Assembly (NCBI GenBank): GCA_050250575.1
Contig: JBFWOJ010000002.1
Coordinates: forward strand, 124,001 to 188,000
DNA from: SHVO01 sp050250575
GTDB taxonomy: Bacteria > Pseudomonadota > Alphaproteobacteria > Rhodospirillales > Rhodospirillaceae
Length of the DNA: 64,000 bases
Reading direction: 5' to 3'
The notes below the pieces were generated by a model, which ran no database searches, had not been told where the DNA came from, and saw nothing but the letters and a program-made list of their open reading frames with translations. The position numbers and the translations under genes are program-made. Positions 55,767 through 64,000 of this stretch are shown here, in pieces (positions within the stretch are counted from its first letter, which is position 1; the number at the start of each line of letters is the position of its first letter).

Positions 55767-55799
55767 TCAAAAGTCTCCTTCTTCGAGTTCGTAAGATGT

Positions 55800-57242
55800 T
55801 TATCGTTTGCCAAAGGGAAAACCGCCGGGGCGCGGTAGGCCGCCGGTCAACTTGCCGAGGCCGCCGCCAAGTCCTCCGCCGGGAAGACCAGGCATGCCGC
55901 CGCCGCCCATGAGGGCGCCGAGGGCGCCAAGTCCGCCCATCTTCTTCATGCGCTTCATCACGGTTTCCATCTGCTGATGCTGTTTGAGCAGCTTGTTCAC
56001 TTCCGGAACCGACGTGCCCGAGCCGGTAGCGATACGCTGCTTGCGCGAGGCCTTGATGAGATCCGGATTACGGCGCTCTTTCGGCGTCATCGACTGGATG
56101 ATCGCTTCAAGGCGTTTGAACTGCTTGGGATCGAGATCGGCGCTCTTGACCTGTTTGATCGCCTGGCCGAGGCCTGGAATGAGGCCCAGCAGACCCTTCA
56201 TGTCGCCCATGCGCTGGATTTGCTGCAGCTGGGTGAGCATGTCGTTGAGGTCGAATTTGCCCTCCTGCATGCGCGCGGCGAGCTTCTCGGCTTTATCCTG
56301 ATCAATGGTCGTGATCGCCTTTTCGACCAGGCTGACGACGTCGCCCATGCCGAGGATCCGGCCGGCAATGCGTTCGGGATTGAAGGTGTCGAGGGCGTCG
56401 ACCTTTTCACCGACGCCGATGAGCTTGATCGGGCGGCCGGTGACCGCGCGCATGGACAGCGCCGCGCCGCCGCGGGCGTCACCGTCGACGCGCGTAAGGA
56501 CGATGCCGGTGATGCCGACTTTCTCGTTGAACGACTGCGCGGTGGTGACCGCGTCCTGGCCGATCATGGCGTCGGTGACGAGCAGCGTCTCGTGCGGCTT
56601 CACGACGTCACGCACCGCCGCGACTTCCGCCATCATCGCTTCGTCGATGGTGAGACGTCCGGCGGTGTCGAAGATCACGACGTCAAAGCCGCCATTGCGC
56701 GCATCGATGAGACCGCGGCGCGCGATGTCGATCGGCTGCTGACCCGCCACGATCGGCAGCGTGACGACATTCACCTGTTTGCCGAGGATGGCGAGCTGGT
56801 CCTGCGCCGCGGGGCGATAGACGTCGAGCGAGACCATGAGGACGCGTTTCTTGAACAGCGCCTGCAGGCGGTTTGCGATCTTTGCGGTGGTCGTCGTCTT
56901 ACCGGAACCCTGGAGACCGACCATTAGCACCGGAACGGGCGCCGGAGCCGCGAGAGAAATATCGCCGGGCGCATCCTTGCCGCCGAGCATGTCGACGAGC
57001 GCGTCGTGAACGATCTTCACGACCATCTGGCCGGGCGTCACGGACTTCACGACCGCTTCGCCGACCGCCTTCTCGCTCACCTTGGCGATGAAGTCCTTCA
57101 CCACCGAGAGCGCGACGTCGGCCTCGAGCAGCGCGACGCGCACTTCGCGCATCGCCGCGGCGACATCGGCCTCGCTCAGCGCACCGCGACCGGTGAGCTT
57201 CGAGAAGACGGCGCTGAGCTTGTCGGTTAGCGAATCAAACAT
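55800..57242 (-). CDS. ffh: Signal recognition particle GTPase Ffh
   Basis: Binds signal sequences of nascent membrane proteins with the SRP RNA and delivers them to FtsY. The 480-residue protein has an N domain (1-95) and a G domain with GLQGSGKTT at 109-117. DTAGRL and TRVDGDARGG follow. A methionine-rich M domain (about 325-440) is next, including MTPKERRNPDLI and the RNA-binding GSGTSVPEVNKLLKQ. The tail is Gly/Met-rich. The SRP RNA gene and ftsY are also in this window. Confidence 0.98.
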   Translation of the reverse strand: MFDSLTDKLSAVFSKLTGRGALSEADVAAAMREVRVALLEADVALSVVKDFIAKVSEKAVGEAVVKSVTPGQMVVKIVHDALVDMLGGKDAPGDISLAAPAPVPVLMVGLQGSGKTTTTAKIANRLQALFKKRVLMVSLDVYRPAAQDQLAILGKQVNVVTLPIVAGQQPIDIARRGLIDARNGGFDVVIFDTAGRLTIDEAMMAEVAAVRDVVKPHETLLVTDAMIGQDAVTTAQSFNEKVGITGIVLTRVDGDARGGAALSMRAVTGRPIKLIGVGEKVDALDTFNPERIAGRILGMGDVVSLVEKAITTIDQDKAEKLAARMQEGKFDLNDMLTQLQQIQRMGDMKGLLGLIPGLGQAIKQVKSADLDPKQFKRLEAIIQSMTPKERRNPDLIKASRKQRIATGSGTSVPEVNKLLKQHQQMETVMKRMKKMGGLGALGALMGGGGMPGLPGGGLGGGLGKLTGGLPRPGGFPFGKR

Positions 57243-57403
57243 TGAACGTCCAAAAGCGGTTACGCGCCCGTGCGCGTTATCGCGGACGAGCGGCCCCGGA
57301 GGGGAAGCAAAAACCCGAGTTGTCAGGCTTTAGCGGGCGGTGGTGTACCGTTGGGAGGCTTGGGAGTCAATGAACGCAGAAATAATGACGTTATTTCAAT
57401 ATG

Positions 57404-58915
57404 TTATAGCAAGTATTGGACCGCGAGCAGGCCGACCGGCGTCATCACCACAGTATATGGAAGGGCCATCCACATCATCCGGCCGTAGCCGAGCCGGATA
57501 AGCGGGGCTAGAGCCGAGGTCAGAAGGAAGAGGAAAGCCGCCTGCCCGTTCGGAGTGGCGACGCTTGGAATGTTGGTCCCGGTATTTACGGCAACAGCAA
57601 GAAGCTCGAACTGCTCGCGGCCGATACGTCCGGCGTCGAAAGCCTCCTTGATCGAACTGATGTAGACTGTCGCGACGAAGACGTTGTCGCTGATGGCAGA
57701 GAGAAGCCCGTTAGCGAGGTACATCAGAACCAGTTGCCGCTGTCCCTCCGAGGCCAGGACCAAATCGATGACCGGCGCAAAAAGGTGCTGCTCGTGGATA
57801 ACCGCGACAACGGCGAAGAAGGTGACAAGCAGGGCCGTGAACGGAAGCGCTTCCTCGAATGCGTGACCGATCTTCTTCTCTTCAATGACGCCGCAGAAAG
57901 CAGTGGCGAGCACGATCACGGAGAGCCCGATCAATCCCACTTCGGCGATATGTAATGCGAGCCCAAGAACCAGGAGCGCGGCGACGGCTGCCTGTATAAC
58001 GAGCCGCACGGTTTTAGCGACTGTATGGTCAAGCGCCCTTTCGCGGTCATGATGAACGATGGCTTTCCTGGCTTCCTCGGGAAGGGCCTCGCCATAGCCG
58101 AACCACCCGAAACGCTCGACGCACACGCAGGTCACGAGGCCCGCCGCCAGCACAGGAAGCGACACCGGGGCCATCTTGAGAAAGAATTGCTGAAATTCCC
58201 AGCCGACGACGTTGCCGATCAAAAGGTTCTGGGGTTCACCTACCAGCGTGCAGACACCGCCCAGCGCCGTGCCCACCGCAGCATGCATAACTAGGGAGCG
58301 GAGAAAGCCGCGGAACCGTTCAAGATCGCGTCGCGTGTGGGGCTCGGGGATACCATCGTCATCGAGATCCACGCGCCCGCCTGACACGACGCGGTGGTAG
58401 ACGCCGTACAACCCCGTCGCGACAGTGATGACGACGGCCATGACCGTCAAGGCATCCAAAAAAGCCGAAAGGACGGCAGCCGAGGAAGAGAAGAGCAGCG
58501 AGAGAACAAGCTTGCTGTGAATGCGGACCAGCAGCTTCGTAAAAACAAACGTCAGCAGATCGCGAAGGAAATAAATCCCGGCCACCATGAACATCAGCAG
58601 AAGAATAACGCCGAAATTGAGTTCGGCCTCTCGGTACACCGCTTCGGGACTGGCGAGGCCCAGGATCACAGATTCGATCGCAAGAAGGCCGCCCGGCTGC
58701 AAGGGATAGCACTTGAGAGCCATCGCGAGCGTGAAGATGAATTCCATCAGGACAAGCCAGCCGGTGACAAACGGTCCCGCGATAATGAGCGCAACGGGAT
58801 TGATGATTAGAAACGCGGCGACGACGATCTTGTACCAATCGGGCGTGTTACCTAGAAACGCGCGTCCTAGAGCCTGCGGAATTGTGGAGCTAGCAGTAGT
58901 GGACGATGGTTTCAC
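57404..58915 (-). CDS. nhaB: Sodium/proton antiporter NhaB
   Basis: A 503-residue, roughly 12-helix Na+/H+ antiporter that extrudes sodium. It starts at GTG 58915; the sequence from TPDWYKIVVAAFLIINP through WLVLMEFIFTLAMALKCYPL matches E. coli NhaB closely. LDALTVMAVVITVATGLYGVYHRV and GLLSAISDNVFVATVY are also family hallmarks. No closer start is available. It lies 161 bp upstream of ffh on the same strand and is divergent from the Ca/Na exchanger. Confidence 0.95.
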   Translation of the reverse strand: MKPSSTTASSTIPQALGRAFLGNTPDWYKIVVAAFLIINPVALIIAGPFVTGWLVLMEFIFTLAMALKCYPLQPGGLLAIESVILGLASPEAVYREAELNFGVILLLMFMVAGIYFLRDLLTFVFTKLLVRIHSKLVLSLLFSSSAAVLSAFLDALTVMAVVITVATGLYGVYHRVVSGGRVDLDDDGIPEPHTRRDLERFRGFLRSLVMHAAVGTALGGVCTLVGEPQNLLIGNVVGWEFQQFFLKMAPVSLPVLAAGLVTCVCVERFGWFGYGEALPEEARKAIVHHDRERALDHTVAKTVRLVIQAAVAALLVLGLALHIAEVGLIGLSVIVLATAFCGVIEEKKIGHAFEEALPFTALLVTFFAVVAVIHEQHLFAPVIDLVLASEGQRQLVLMYLANGLLSAISDNVFVATVYISSIKEAFDAGRIGREQFELLAVAVNTGTNIPSVATPNGQAAFLFLLTSALAPLIRLGYGRMMWMALPYTVVMTPVGLLAVQYLL

Positions 58916-59072
58916 TTTCTCACCCGGGGTCTGACACGCGGCAATAAGTTGCCGGCAAAGAGAGAGGACGTGTGCTCCGCTTTATAACGCGCCGAAAACG
59001 CTTGCCCAACCGCAATCGGAAGCCTTTGATCGTCACAAAGTCCTCAATGGTGACACTTCATCCACGTAACAG

Positions 59073-59993
59073 ATGATCGATTTCGTACTGCTCGTAACAG
59101 GCGTCTTATTCGCTGCAGCGGGCGGTGAACTCTTCGTACGCGGCGCTGTCGGGCTTGCACGCGCGCTTCGCGTACCCGCCGGCGTCATCGGTGCGACCGT
59201 GGCGGCGTTCGCAACATCGAGTCCAGAACTGATGGTCTCCACGCTCGCGGCCGTCGAGGGCCGGCCTCAAATCGGCCTCGGCGACGCGTTGGGCAGCAAC
59301 ATCGTGAATATTGCTCTTGTGCTCGGTACGACGCTTTGTATCTCTGCGATCGCCGTAAGTCGCGACAGCGTGAAACGGGATCTTCCGGTCGCCGTCGCTG
59401 CGCCCGTCGTTACCGGCTTCTTACTCCACGATGGAATGTTGTCGCGCGCGGACGGCACTCTTCTCATCGCGGGTTTCGTGATGTGGGCGACCGTTACGAT
59501 TCGGGCCGCGATAGACCGCCGACACGAAATGTCCGCCGTGGACGCCCTCGTTTGGCGAGCCTCAGTCCTTCAGAGCATCGCTGGACTGGCGGCGCTATTG
59601 ATAGCCGGCCGCCTCATCGTCGACGGCGCCAGCGCTATTGCGCTCCGTTTCGGTGTCGATCCCTATATTATCGGCGCAACCATCGTGGCGGCCGGTACGT
59701 CGGCGCCGGAACTTGCCACTGCGGTTGTCGCGAAGCTGCGGGGATATGACGATTTAAGTGTTGGGACCATTCTCGGTAGCAATATCTTCAATGGGCTTGC
59801 GATCGTAGGGCTTGCGGCGGTCATTACTCCGATCGTGGTCGACTTCAACATCGTCGCGGTAACGCTCGCCATTGGTCTCGTCGCACTGGCGGTGATCCTT
59901 CCAGGCCCGTCGGCCGTCCTCGACCGTCGGCGCGGCGCCGTTCTGGTTCTGTTTTACTTCCTGCATGTCGGGCTTACCTACGCCCTGGCCTAG
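59073..59993 (+). CDS. Calcium/sodium antiporter, YrbG/CaxA-like
   Basis: A 306-residue, ten-helix cation exchanger. The two inverted alpha repeats are plain: GATVAAFATSSPELMVSTLA with DALGSNIVNIALVLG in the first half, and GATIVAAGTSAPELATAVVA with TILGSNIFNGLAIVG in the second. The Glu in each SPEL/APEL motif is a cation ligand. The exchanged ions are Ca2+ and Na+ or K+ in family members; not decided here. With nhaB next door it forms a divergent pair of ion antiporters. Confidence 0.92.
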   Translation: MIDFVLLVTGVLFAAAGGELFVRGAVGLARALRVPAGVIGATVAAFATSSPELMVSTLAAVEGRPQIGLGDALGSNIVNIALVLGTTLCISAIAVSRDSVKRDLPVAVAAPVVTGFLLHDGMLSRADGTLLIAGFVMWATVTIRAAIDRRHEMSAVDALVWRASVLQSIAGLAALLIAGRLIVDGASAIALRFGVDPYIIGATIVAAGTSAPELATAVVAKLRGYDDLSVGTILGSNIFNGLAIVGLAAVITPIVVDFNIVAVTLAIGLVALAVILPGPSAVLDRRRGAVLVLFYFLHVGLTYALA

Positions 59994-60091
59994 CTGAAAA
60001 CGGGGCGCTTTTTCATTTAATAACAGATGGTTGATAAGCGGCGGGGCCACCAACCCTGGACAGCGATACCCCCCGCACCTATAACCCGGCC

Positions 60092-60952
60092 ATGACTCGC
60101 CCCCAACCAGAATCGGCCGGGCTTTCTTTCCGAAAGATGCACGGCCTCGGCAACGACTTTGTCGTGCTCGATGGCCGCCAAACGCCGGTGCGGTTCACGG
60201 GCGAGACCGCGAGCGCGATCGCCAATCGCCGCACGGGTGTGGGCTGCGACCAGATCCTCATCCTCGAACCCCCGCGTAACGGCGGTGACGCGTTCATGGC
60301 GATCCGCAACTCCGACGGCGGGCAGGTGCAAAGCTGCGGCAACGGCACGCGCGCCATCGCCCAAGTGCTGTTTGAAGAAACCGGCAAGGATAGACTGGTG
60401 ATCGAGACCCTCGCCGGCCCGGTGACGGCATGGCGCGCCGGCGATCTCATCGCCGTCGATATGGGACCGGCGCGGACGGATTGGCGCGAGATTCCGCTCG
60501 CGCAGGAAAAAGACACGCTGCACCTGATGATCGGCGAAGGCGCGCTGCAGGATCCTGTTGCGGTAAACATGGGCAACCCGCACGCGGTGTTTTTTGTCAA
60601 AGATGCCGACGCGGTCGACCTCGCCGCGGTGGGACCCAAACTCGAGCACCATCCGTTGTTTCCCGAACGGGTCAACGTCGAGGCGGTACAGGTGCTGAAC
60701 CGTGAACGGCTACGGATGAGGGTTTGGGAACGCGGTGCGGGTATCACGCTGGCCTGCGGCACCGGCGCGTGTGCGAGCCTCGTCGCCGCCGCCCGCAGAG
60801 GGCTTGCCGATCGGTCCGCCGTGGTGACATTGGACGGCGGCGATCTCTTCATCACCTGGCGCGATGACGGACATGTGGTCATGACCGGGCCGGCCGAAGA
60901 AAGCTTCCGCGGCACGCTTGACGCTCATCTCGCGAAAGGCCTCGTGTCATGA
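60092..60952 (+). CDS. dapF: Diaminopimelate epimerase
   Basis: Converts LL- to meso-diaminopimelate for peptidoglycan and lysine. The 286-residue protein has the catalytic cysteines C82 (QSCGNGTRA) and C222 (LACGTGACAS). The start KMHGLGNDFVVLDGR and the TGVGCDQILILE and NMGNPHAVFF motifs are canonical. Its end overlaps mtaB by 4 bp (ATGA). Confidence 0.98.
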   Translation: MTRPQPESAGLSFRKMHGLGNDFVVLDGRQTPVRFTGETASAIANRRTGVGCDQILILEPPRNGGDAFMAIRNSDGGQVQSCGNGTRAIAQVLFEETGKDRLVIETLAGPVTAWRAGDLIAVDMGPARTDWREIPLAQEKDTLHLMIGEGALQDPVAVNMGNPHAVFFVKDADAVDLAAVGPKLEHHPLFPERVNVEAVQVLNRERLRMRVWERGAGITLACGTGACASLVAAARRGLADRSAVVTLDGGDLFITWRDDGHVVMTGPAEESFRGTLDAHLAKGLVS

Positions 60953-62208
60953 CGTGCGCGCCCGCGTCCGATCGCGCGCCGCGAGTCATCAGCCTTGGTT
61001 GCCGCCTCAATACATATGAGGGGGAGGTCATGCGCGGCCATGCGCGCGATGCCGGTCTGGCCAACGCCATCATCGTCAATACCTGCGCGGTCACCAAAGA
61101 GGCCGAGCGGCAGGGATTGCAGACCCTGCGTAAGCTGCGGCGCGAGAATCCGGGCGCCCATATCGTCGCCACCGGATGCGCCGTGCAACTTGACCCCGCG
61201 CGCTATGCAGCAATGCCGGAGGTCGACCGGGTGCTCGGCAACGAGCACAAGATGAAAGCCGAGAGCTTCCACGTCGACATGGGCGAGAAAGTGCTGGTCA
61301 GCGACATCATGACCGTACGCGAGACCGCTGGCCATCTGGTGGAAGGTTTCGACGGCCGCACGCGTGCCTTCGTCCAAGTCCAACAGGGCTGCGATCATCG
61401 CTGTACGTTCTGCATTATCCCCTTCGCACGCGGCAATAACCGCAGCGTGCCGATGGGGCGGATCGTTGAAGAGGTGCGCGGCCTGGTGGCGAGCGGCTAT
61501 CAGGAGATCGTCATCACCGGAGTCGATATCACCGGTTACGGCGGCGATCTTCCAGGCACGCCCGGCCTGGGGCAGATGGTCCGGCGCCTGCTGATGGCCG
61601 TGCCTGAACTTCGGCGCCTGCGTCTCTCGTCGCTCGACCCGGCCGAGGCCGACGAAGATCTCTTCCGGCTGATGAAGGACGAGCCGCGCCTTATGCCGCA
61701 CTTCCACATCTCGGCGCAGGCCGGGGACGACATGATCCTCAAGCGCATGAAGCGGCGTCACACGCGCGCCGGCATCATTGCGTTTTGCGAACACGTAAGA
61801 CGCCTGCGTCCGGACGCCGTTTTTGGCGCCGACCTGATCGCGGGCTTTCCCACCGAAGACGAGGCGATGTTCGAAAACACCGAACGCCTCATCGACGACG
61901 CGGGCCTAACACTCCTGCATGTCTTCCCCTATTCAATCCGGCCCGGGACACCGGCGGCGCGTATGCCGCAAGTGGACGGCGCCGCGGTCAAGGAACGCGC
62001 CGCACGGCTGCGCGCCAAAGGCGCCGAAGCGGTCAAGCGCTGCCTCAAAGCCCAGGTGGGACGCGAGGCCGACGTGCTGATGGAGAAGGACGGCCGCGGG
62101 CACAGTCAGCATTATCTGCCTGTGGACGTCGACGGCGCCGCGCCGGGCCGTCTCGTGACAGTGCGCATTACCGGCGCCACTGAACAGAGTCTTACAGGCA
62201 CTATTTAA
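60949..62208 (+). CDS. mtaB: tRNA t6A37 methylthiotransferase
   Basis: A radical-SAM enzyme that converts t6A to ms2t6A at position 37. The 419-residue protein has the UPF0004 cysteines C18 (LGCRLN), C46 (NTCAVT) and C77 (TGCAVQ). The radical-SAM cluster is C148, C152, C155 in QQGCDHRCTFC. A C-terminal TRAM-type stretch is present. The opening ISLGCRLNTYEGEVM points to MtaB, not MiaB or RimO. It overlaps dapF and, by one base, ftsY. Confidence 0.95.
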   Translation: MTCAPASDRAPRVISLGCRLNTYEGEVMRGHARDAGLANAIIVNTCAVTKEAERQGLQTLRKLRRENPGAHIVATGCAVQLDPARYAAMPEVDRVLGNEHKMKAESFHVDMGEKVLVSDIMTVRETAGHLVEGFDGRTRAFVQVQQGCDHRCTFCIIPFARGNNRSVPMGRIVEEVRGLVASGYQEIVITGVDITGYGGDLPGTPGLGQMVRRLLMAVPELRRLRLSSLDPAEADEDLFRLMKDEPRLMPHFHISAQAGDDMILKRMKRRHTRAGIIAFCEHVRRLRPDAVFGADLIAGFPTEDEAMFENTERLIDDAGLTLLHVFPYSIRPGTPAARMPQVDGAAVKERAARLRAKGAEAVKRCLKAQVGREADVLMEKDGRGHSQHYLPVDVDGAAPGRLVTVRITGATEQSLTGTI

Positions 62209-63194
62209 TGTCGTTACGCGATTTGCTTCCGGGAGGCAAAACCTCCGAGGAAGTCCACCAGCAGTACCAGACCGAATGGTCACTGAAACTGAACGAGGGC
62301 CTGGCCAAGTCCTCGAGCCGCATTGTGGCGGGTATCGGCGACATCCTGACCAAAAAGAAGCTCGACGATGCGACACTCGCCGAACTCGAAGACCTGCTGA
62401 TCACCGCCGACCTCGGCACTGCGACGGCTGCGAAGCTGGTGCAGGCCTTGGCGAAAACGCGGGTCGGGCGCGATGTCACGGCTGAAGAGGTGCGTGAGTC
62501 CTTTGCCGCCGATATCAGACGCATTCTCGAACCGGTGGCGCGGCCGCTGGTGGTCGATCCCGATCACAAGCCGTTCGTCGTGCTCGTGGTCGGGGTCAAT
62601 GGCGCCGGAAAGACCACGACCATCGGTAAGATCGCTCATCAGATGAAAGCCGCGGGCCTCCGAGTCTCGATGGCCGCGGGCGATACGTTCCGCGCCGCCG
62701 CTGTGGAACAGCTGAAGGTGTGGGGCGCCCGCGCCGGCGCGCCGGTGTTCGCGCGCGATACAGGCGCCGACGCGGCGGGACTGGCGTTCGAAGCGCTGCT
62801 CGAAGCCAGGAAGCGCGGCGACGATGTGCTGCTGATCGATACCGCCGGCCGCCTCCAGAATAAAGACGCGTTGATGGCGGAACTGCAGAAGATCGTGAGG
62901 GCGATCAAGAAGGTCGAACCGAGCGCCCCGCACGCGACGCTGCTCGTTCTCGATGCGACGGTCGGCCAGAACGCTCATGCCCAGGTCGAAGTCTTCAAGA
63001 GCATGACCGGGGTCACGGGCCTTGTCTTAACAAAGCTGGATGGAACCGCCAAAGGGGGCGTCGTCGTCGCGCTCGCGGAGAAATTCGCGCTGCCCGTCCA
63101 CTACGTCGGCGTCGGCGAAGGAGCCAACGACTTGCGGCCGTTCACGTCGCACGCATTCGCGCGCGGCCTCATGGGACTGAACCCGACCTCCTAA
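62208..63194 (+). CDS. ftsY: Signal recognition particle receptor FtsY
   Basis: SRP receptor GTPase at the membrane, 328 residues. Unlike E. coli FtsY it has almost no acidic A domain and begins near the N domain, as in many alphaproteobacteria. G motifs are GVNGAGKTT (129-137), DTFRAAAVEQL, DTAGRLQNKDALM and TKLDGTAKGG. GVGEGANDLRPF closes the G domain. Its start overlaps the mtaB stop by one base. Confidence 0.98.
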   Translation: MSLRDLLPGGKTSEEVHQQYQTEWSLKLNEGLAKSSSRIVAGIGDILTKKKLDDATLAELEDLLITADLGTATAAKLVQALAKTRVGRDVTAEEVRESFAADIRRILEPVARPLVVDPDHKPFVVLVVGVNGAGKTTTIGKIAHQMKAAGLRVSMAAGDTFRAAAVEQLKVWGARAGAPVFARDTGADAAGLAFEALLEARKRGDDVLLIDTAGRLQNKDALMAELQKIVRAIKKVEPSAPHATLLVLDATVGQNAHAQVEVFKSMTGVTGLVLTKLDGTAKGGVVVALAEKFALPVHYVGVGEGANDLRPFTSHAFARGLMGLNPTS

Positions 63195-63962
63195 ATGGAC
63201 GTGACCGAACACCTGATCCCGACGCCGAGAGGACGGGTGTTTGTCCGCGAATGGCGGGGATCGCCCGCGGCGCCCGCGATCGTTCTTTTGCACGATTCAC
63301 TGGGCTGCGTGGAGTTGTGGCGCGACTTTCCGCTTGAACTTGCCGCGGCGACCGGGCGGCGCGTCATCGCTTACGACCGGCCGGGCTTTGGCCGGTCGGA
63401 CGCGCAGGCCGAGCGACTGGGGCTGGATTTCATCACGACCGAATGCATCCAATCGCTTCCGATACTGTCGAAATCGCTGGGGTTCGACCGCTTCGTGCTG
63501 TTCGGCCATAGCGTCGGCGGTGAAATGGCGGTGGCAGGCGCCGCCGAGCCAGGCTCACATTGCCATGGGGTGGTGAGTGTCTCGGCGCAGATCTTCAGCG
63601 AAGAACGCACATTCGAGGGGATTCGCGCCGCCCGGCCGAAGCTCGCGCCCGGAAGCCCCCAGTACGAGCGCCTGAAAAAATATCATGGCGAAAAGACCGA
63701 CTGGGTCTTGAGCGCCTGGATCGACAACTGGCTGGACCCCGAATTCGTCCTGGACATGGCGCCTTACATGAGGCGAGTCGTCTGCCCCGTGCTCGCGATT
63801 CATGGCGACCGCGACGAATTCGGCAGCGCGGCGCAGGCGCGCCGTCTGTGTGAGAGCGTTGCCGGACCTTCGACACTGCATCTCATGAAAGACTGCGGCC
63901 ACGTGCCGCACCGCGAACGGCCGGCCGAAGTGCTTGAAACGGTGCGTCTGTTCCTGGGTTAG
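63195..63962 (+). CDS. Alpha/beta hydrolase
   Basis: A 255-residue serine hydrolase fold directly behind ftsY with no gap. The early oxyanion part is VLLHDSLGCVELWRDFP, and the nucleophile is S106 in GHSVGGE. The acid is probably in HGDRDEFG, and the histidine lies in CGHVPHRERP. The substrate cannot be named from sequence. It ends by overlapping the stop of a minus-strand gene. Confidence 0.88.
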   Translation: MDVTEHLIPTPRGRVFVREWRGSPAAPAIVLLHDSLGCVELWRDFPLELAAATGRRVIAYDRPGFGRSDAQAERLGLDFITTECIQSLPILSKSLGFDRFVLFGHSVGGEMAVAGAAEPGSHCHGVVSVSAQIFSEERTFEGIRAARPKLAPGSPQYERLKKYHGEKTDWVLSAWIDNWLDPEFVLDMAPYMRRVVCPVLAIHGDRDEFGSAAQARRLCESVAGPSTLHLMKDCGHVPHRERPAEVLETVRLFLG

Positions 63963-64000
63963 AGCCCGAGCGCGTCCAGCCATTCGGCGAACATGAGCCG
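63959..64000 (-). CDS. C-terminal end of an unidentified gene
   Basis: The last 13 codons and stop of a minus-strand reading frame entering from the right edge: RLMFAEWLDALGL, then TAA at 63961-63959. This is too short to identify. It is called only because the frame is open to the window edge and the convergent layout fits. Confidence 0.35.
   Translation of the reverse strand, partial: RLMFAEWLDALGL

Overview
The window is GC-rich, densely coded chromosomal DNA from an alphaproteobacterium. The evidence is its set of linked gene orders: mdh-sucC-sucD...sucA-sucB-lpd, sdhCDAB, an atpHAGDC operon without the Fo genes, gpmI-envC-ctpA-(divergent deacetylase)-rppH, dnaX next to ybaB and the SRP RNA, ffh-rpsP-rimM-trmD-rplS, and dapF-mtaB-ftsY. 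I would not commit to a genus from this window alone.

Layout. 1-2,210: partial ybaB, dnaX and the 4.5S SRP RNA, all on the minus strand. 2,209-9,050: envelope and central-metabolism run gpmI, EnvC-like LytM factor, ctpA, divergent polysaccharide deacetylase, rppH. 9,056-15,049: a more variable stretch with an NHL-repeat secreted protein, a DUF485/ActP-like symporter pair, a periplasmic asparaginase, a DUF3800 gene in AT-richer DNA and a ferritin-like diiron protein. 15,144-22,786: atpCDGAH, a small membrane protein and priA, all minus. 22,841-27,166: transaldolase-family enzyme, DUF484, xerC, rhomboid protease and two uncharacterised exported or membrane proteins. 27,170-37,488: the TCA block, interrupted between sucD and sucA by a PagL-like lipid A deacylase and a sulfotransferase. 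37,669-45,664: ChaN-like lipoprotein, zapE, DHH phosphoesterase, a lipoprotein, a TPR protein and sdhBADC. 46,026-53,453: a Gly/Ala-rich secreted protein with a long repeat-bearing 3' tail, an HpcH/CitE lyase, a LysE exporter, asd, a Mpo1-like protein, and a 1,030-residue protein made almost wholly of octapeptide repeats. 53,654-57,242: rplS-trmD-rimM-rpsP-ffh. 57,404-64,000: nhaB, a Ca/Na exchanger, dapF-mtaB-ftsY, an alpha/beta hydrolase and the tail of one more gene.

How it works together. The window supplies three linked steps of energy metabolism (2-oxoglutarate dehydrogenase, succinyl-CoA synthetase and malate dehydrogenase; succinate dehydrogenase; ATP synthase F1). It also carries all three parts of the signal recognition pathway (SRP RNA, Ffh, FtsY) and a cell-envelope group (EnvC-like, CtpA, PagL-like, rhomboid, lipoproteins).

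The most unusual object is the octapeptide protein at 50,361-53,453. After a six-residue leader it consists of 128 octads in unbroken register. Its C-terminal half also shows a 17-octad (136-residue) higher-order period. No signal peptide, membrane segment, RTX motif or catalytic motif is visible, so its function is open.
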